Below are positions 59,598 through 64,000 of a DNA stretch of 64,000 nucleotides, piece after piece (within the stretch, counting starts at the first letter, position 1; the number at the start of each line of letters is the position of its first letter). Under the pieces are notes generated by a model. That model worked only from the letters and a program-made list of their open reading frames with translations, did not search any database and was not told the origin of the DNA. The DNA is from Ziziphus jujuba (lineage: Eukaryota; Streptophyta; Magnoliopsida; Rosales; Rhamnaceae), in the NCBI RefSeq assembly GCF_031755915.1, contig NC_083379.1, positions 15,175,501 through 15,239,500 of the forward strand, in the 5' to 3' direction. The position numbers and the translations under genes were made by a program.

Positions 59598-61665
59598 TTT
59601 TGATGTTGTTTGGCTTACCATCACCATCTTCTTTCAACACCACCATTTGATATGAATTTGTGTGTACCTCAAACTAAATGCTAATTTGTTGGTGGAGTTA
59701 TGAAAAAGACTAGCAGAATATTGAAACATCTATATTAATATATACAAAGAAACCCATTGCAGGGAAAAAATTTTAGTACTCCTGAAGTTACTGCAAGAGG
59801 CTCAGAATTCCTTCCATGCTTTAAATGCCATGTGGTTATCTTAATCCATGTCATATGTAATTACATGGTACGGGAAAAAAAAAATGTAAGAAATAGTTAT
59901 TTTAACTGTTAACAAGTTCCAGATTTTGCCATTAAAGACCAGGTTTGTAAAACTTTGAGAGCTTGAAAAAAATTTTACAGAGGAGTCAAGAAAGAAGCAG
60001 GAGAGAAGAGGTAGAATGGCAGAAGAGAAAGAAACGGAGGACTCGAGAAGGACATAAGTTTGGAGACGGAGAGCTGGCATTGCATTGTAAAGCACATGAC
60101 TAAAATCATTTTACCATAATGACATTCAATGTATGAAAAGAGCTCTGAGCACTCAATTCTCCGTGAGTATTATAATATTTTCCATACTGTGACAATTCAT
60201 TTAAAGAAAATAAATAAATAAAAAAACTCCATGTGTGTAGCCTAAGGTTTGGCATCTGTCAACTATGTGTCTGTCTAACCCATATGGTACTTGTATTAAG
60301 AAAAAAAGAAAAAAAAAGTGATGGTACTAAACAACAAGCGCAATAATAACTTGGGTTTTAGCAAATTAATTGATTAATTATAAGGAGGCTGCTTTTGTAT
60401 TTTTAGTCAAAACTAAGGTGAGTGATCATTTTTTTTATTATTTTGAAAGAATAAGGAGAGTGATGTTAATGTGCTGATTTTCAAAGTGTTGTTTTGTTCA
60501 AGGAGAAGCGTATTGGAATTTTATTTTTATTCTTTTATTATTATTTAATTTTTTTGGGAGAAAACTGAACTTCTATTAAACCAAAGAAAAAGATACATCA
60601 TTATCCAGCAGACAGTTTTCTCAAGCCAAAGAGAGACAGAACCAGTGAAGTGTATCGATTACTCATACAAGTAGATCACAATTTATATGGGCTAAAAAAT
60701 ATCATCCATAGTTTAGATTTATATAACTATATTAATTCATAATTTTATATATGTTTACGTTGCATTATGTTGAGGAGTTTAGGGTGCATATGATTGTCGA
60801 AAGATAATTAGTTATGAAATATAATCAATAATATAAAAAGGAATATATTAACATTAAATTGATTAAAATATTTTATTAATATTTATTGGTGCATAAAATA
60901 TTTATTAATTAAATCAACTATGCATGGATAAAGGGGGCCCCCAAAAAAAAAAAAAAAGAAAGTGAATTGTTCCAAATAGAAATAAGGGGGAAGAAAAGGA
61001 AGTAATCAGAAAGGAAAAAAAGACGAAACTGAGATTGTGTTAATTAAAGAGAGAATTAAAATCAGAAAATTGACCAACTAAAACAAAAGAATATAGAAAA
61101 GAAAATAAAAATAAAAGCAAATGAAAGAAATTAAACTAAACAAGCTATAAAATATTCAAAAAAAAAAAAAACAAAAACAAAAACAAAAAGAAAGGCTACG
61201 AAGATAGAATACAGTCAGCAAACTAGACTCAAGGAGTCAACAAAATCAGAGTATATTGGTAAAAGAAAAATGTTTGAGCGTCCCAGTGGCTATAATAATA
61301 GACGAGAAGCCCAGAGAATAAAATAACGGGTTACAACGAAATTGCAATGGGTCAGACTGGACGAGCGGCCCAAGTCTAAAACGACAATGAGGTTTTTCAA
61401 AATCGCCATGTTATTTATTTATTTATTTGTGAAAAATCGATGCTAAATTCCCCCATAAATAACAACCTAAATAGTTAGTATAACATCCCAAAATTATTTT
61501 ATAAAACTGTTACAGTGTAATGGAAAAACTGTTGCATTTTTTTTTTTTTCAACAAAGCCAGTTTTTGCTGATGAACTATCTTTATAGGAAATATTTTACT
61601 CATCAACTAATTTGACAATTATTGTATCATTATTTATTGATTTTATCTCGAATGTCAACTTACCC

Positions 61666-61800
61666 ATATATTTTATTAAATATTAATTGCAATACTCAAC
61701 TGCTATTAGCACATATTTTAACATATATATCATATTTTATTAAATATTAATTGCAATACTCAAATGCAATTAGTACATATTTTAACGTATATATCATGTA
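61666..61800. repeat. Two ~68-bp tandem units
   Basis: Both units contain ATTTTATTAAATATTAATTG, CAATACTCAA(C/A)TGC and ACATATTTTAAC(A/G)TATAT. Differences are few, so the duplication is fairly recent. Confidence 0.85.
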
Positions 61801-62463
61801 AGTATATTAGCTTGTATATTTTATAATTTTTTTTTCAATATTAGAGTTATTAAAATATTTATTAAATTTATTTATAAAATAATATAGTAGATAATTTGAT
61901 AATATTTAACTGATTTATTTTTTTAATTCATTTATTCATGTAAAGATTTACTTTTATATATTTAACTTATATAAATATGTCAATTAATAATATTTTAATA
62001 TCGTTAAAATTTATTTAAAATTATATTATTTATATATATATTTCTTATACGTTAGGTAGATTTTGACTAGGAGTTATAGTTGTAATCCAACTTTTTTTCT
62101 ATTAGTTAGGTAATAATTACTTGTTTGGTTAGATTGCATTTTTTAAGCAATGTAGACTAATATAAATCTAAATATTAAAGTTGGTTTCAATTAATAATTT
62201 TATTTTAGTCATATATATTTTTGCAACTTCTTTCTAAATATATTTTATATAGAAGGATTGAGTTTTAATTTAGAAGACAAGTCCTACTCAATAGTATGTA
62301 TACTTTTAAAGTTGTTAGATAGCAACTAGAGTTTTAGTTAAGTTGATTTTCCTATGTTTTAGCACTTACTTTTTTGTTTTATAACATTAACTTGGTTGCA
62401 AATTCTGTGTAACTTATGATCTAAAATGTTGTGAAGTAAATCAAGTGCTATATTTTACAACTC

Positions 62464-62471
62464 TATAAATA
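62464..62471 (+). promoter_or_regulatory. TATA-like element without an evident gene
   Basis: TATAAATA sits in CTCTATAAATAGGAGCTC, the context found in plant LTRs and strong promoters, followed ~30 bases later by an A/C-rich stretch suited to a transcription start. No coding frame follows, so it may belong to a solo LTR whose borders I could not fix. Confidence 0.35.
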
Positions 62472-62756
62472 GGAGCTCTTTTCCATATTAGAAAACACAA
62501 CACAAACTTTAATATTCAGAAATATTTTTCTTTCAAATTATTATTAGTTTATATATGTTAAATATTTATTTATATTGTTTTTACAATATACTTTTTGACC
62601 ATTACAGGGATGCTAAAATGGTTTATGAGAATATCTATTACTGCATTTTAGAATTCCTGAAGGATTGTTATATCTATATCTATAGAGAATAACGCATTAA
62701 TATTACCAGATCCCACTTGAGTTGTTTCTATACAGATGATCCCACCTTTAATCCCT

Positions 62757-63400
62757 TCCATCATCACATGGGATATTATGTAATAGGCTAACTACACATG
62801 TTTCTTCTACTCTATTCAACGATCAATAAAATATTCTTTTTTTTTTTTTTAGTTGGGAGAGTGGGGAAAGGGAGGATGGTTTAAGTTGATATCATGGTAA
62901 CAATTTTCATTAACAATTTTCAATCAATTTTGAAATCAAATAAATAATCAACAAGATACCCAATATATATATATATATATATATATCATATGAAGAAGAA
63001 AAAAATATCATCATTATATAAAAAAAATTAAAACATAAAGAATGATTAATTTACCTTAAAGCGATGTTGAGTGTGAATTGATAATGAAACCTATTTGCAG
63101 CGATGAAAAGAAAGAAAGAAAGAAAGAACAACGACAAGTTTAATAGAAGAAGATATAACCTATAAGTAATTAAATAAGTTTGTACATTAAAATTAAAAGA
63201 TAAAATTTTTAAAAATTAGGTAAAATCAATTTTTCAAAAAATTTTAAAATGATACAGTTTTAAAAGGATCCACTTTCAATCTTAGTTTCCTACATTGTGA
63301 GATTTATTTTCTATTGTATGGATGGAGAGATTCACATTGGATATTATTGTAACAGACTAACTACACATATTTCTTCTACCCTATTCAATGATCAATAAAA

Positions 63401-63431
<31 letters not shown>

Positions 63432-63840
63432 TGGTCGGGAGAGTGGTGGGTGGAGGATGGTTCACATTGGATACCATTATAACAGGCTAACAATTTTCAA
63501 TTAGTACCAAAACCAAATAAGAAAAAAATATCATCATATGTAAAAAAGAAAAAAAAAGAAAAAAAAAATAACGAACGAACAGTTTAACTCAAAGTGATGT
63601 TAAATATGAATTGATAATGAAACCTATTTGCAGCGATAAAAACAGACAAAGAAAGAAAAAAGAACGATAAATTTAATAGAAAAATATAAAACTTATAAGT
63701 AATTAAATATGTTTGTTCATTAAAATTAAATGGTAAAATTGTATATAAAAAATATGTAAAATTAATTTTTTAGAAAATTTTAAAATGAAAACTTTGGATC
63801 CACTTTCTTTCTTAGTTTTTCATATTACAAGATTTATTTT
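62757..63840. repeat. ~0.55-kb tandem duplication
   Basis: Copy A (about 62757-63320) and copy B (about 63326-63840) share GGCTAACTACACATGTTTCT (or close variants), GATCAATAAAATA, GGAGAGTGG, AATTGATAATGAAACCTATT, TGCAGCGAT and GGATCCACTTTC in the same order. Copy B carries an (AT)n expansion near 63400. Confidence 0.85.
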
Positions 63841-64000
63841 TTACTGGACTCATAAATTTATCTTTTTAAAAATCACCAAAGTAAAAAAAAAAATTTCTTT
63901 TTCAAAAAATTTCAAATTTCTACTAACATTTCAATTATCCAAAACACTATAAATCTAAAATTGAAGAAGCAGAGAGATTATAAAAAACATTTTAATAAAT

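Larger units (their letters stand above)
54832..64000. other. Long gene-free AT-rich region
   Basis: No frame longer than about 90 codons and none recognisable as a protein. It contains T-tracts, purine-rich DNA (about 60940-61190), an (AT)n run near 59564-59587, and the duplications listed below. A gene may lie just beyond the right edge, but nothing here shows it. Confidence 0.6.

Overview
This is a stretch of a plant nuclear genome, almost certainly a eudicot. It is very AT-rich between genes, all genes but one are split by GT-AG introns, there are many (AT)n tracts, and the mobile elements are typical of plants (Ty1/copia elements with the TGGTATCAGAGC primer-binding site, a hAT element with an 8-bp target duplication, SINE/LINE relics). 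Exon models were built by hand from splice signals and reading phase. All six multi-exon or intact genes with both ends in the window close in frame. No RNA gene, CRISPR array or bacterial feature was seen.

Layout: (i) 1-439, minus: 5' end of an uncharacterised multi-pass membrane protein gene, cut by the window edge. (ii) 440-7495: AT-rich intergenic DNA with direct duplications and a 0.67-kb foldback element. (iii) 7496-8344, minus: a secreted EG45/plant-natriuretic-peptide-like protein. (iv) 8764-12491: a repeat cluster with a 1.8-kb inverted-repeat element built from ~40-bp units, and a LINE relic carrying a nested SINE. (v) 13845-16859, plus: an EBS-type BAH-PHD histone reader. (vi) 18039-24119: a degenerate copia retrotransposon interrupted by a second, gag-only copia element. 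(vii) 24469-28037, plus: an SBT2-group subtilase, convergent with (viii) 29130-34782, minus: an O-fucosyltransferase-family Golgi protein. (ix) 36069-37721, plus: an intronless PLS-type PPR protein, divergent from viii and convergent with (x) 39332-45276, minus: a STRUBBELIG-family LRR receptor kinase with a non-catalytic HRN motif. (xi) 49064-53769: a full-length hAT transposon with a decayed transposase. (xii) 53770-64000: gene-free AT-rich DNA with a second SINE of the same family and some tandem duplications.

The host genes do not form a pathway; they are ordinary neighbours in a gene-sparse region. The least ordinary material is in the mobile DNA: the giant foldback element, the gag-only retroelement with a CACGTCA array in its leader, the SINE family seen twice with clear target duplications, and a triplicated exon-like module in the hAT leader. 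In the host genes, the notable points are the STRUBBELIG-family pseudokinase, a 46-bp duplication that doubles one of its 5' splice sites, and a possible 9-nt micro-exon in the PHD finger of the EBS homologue.
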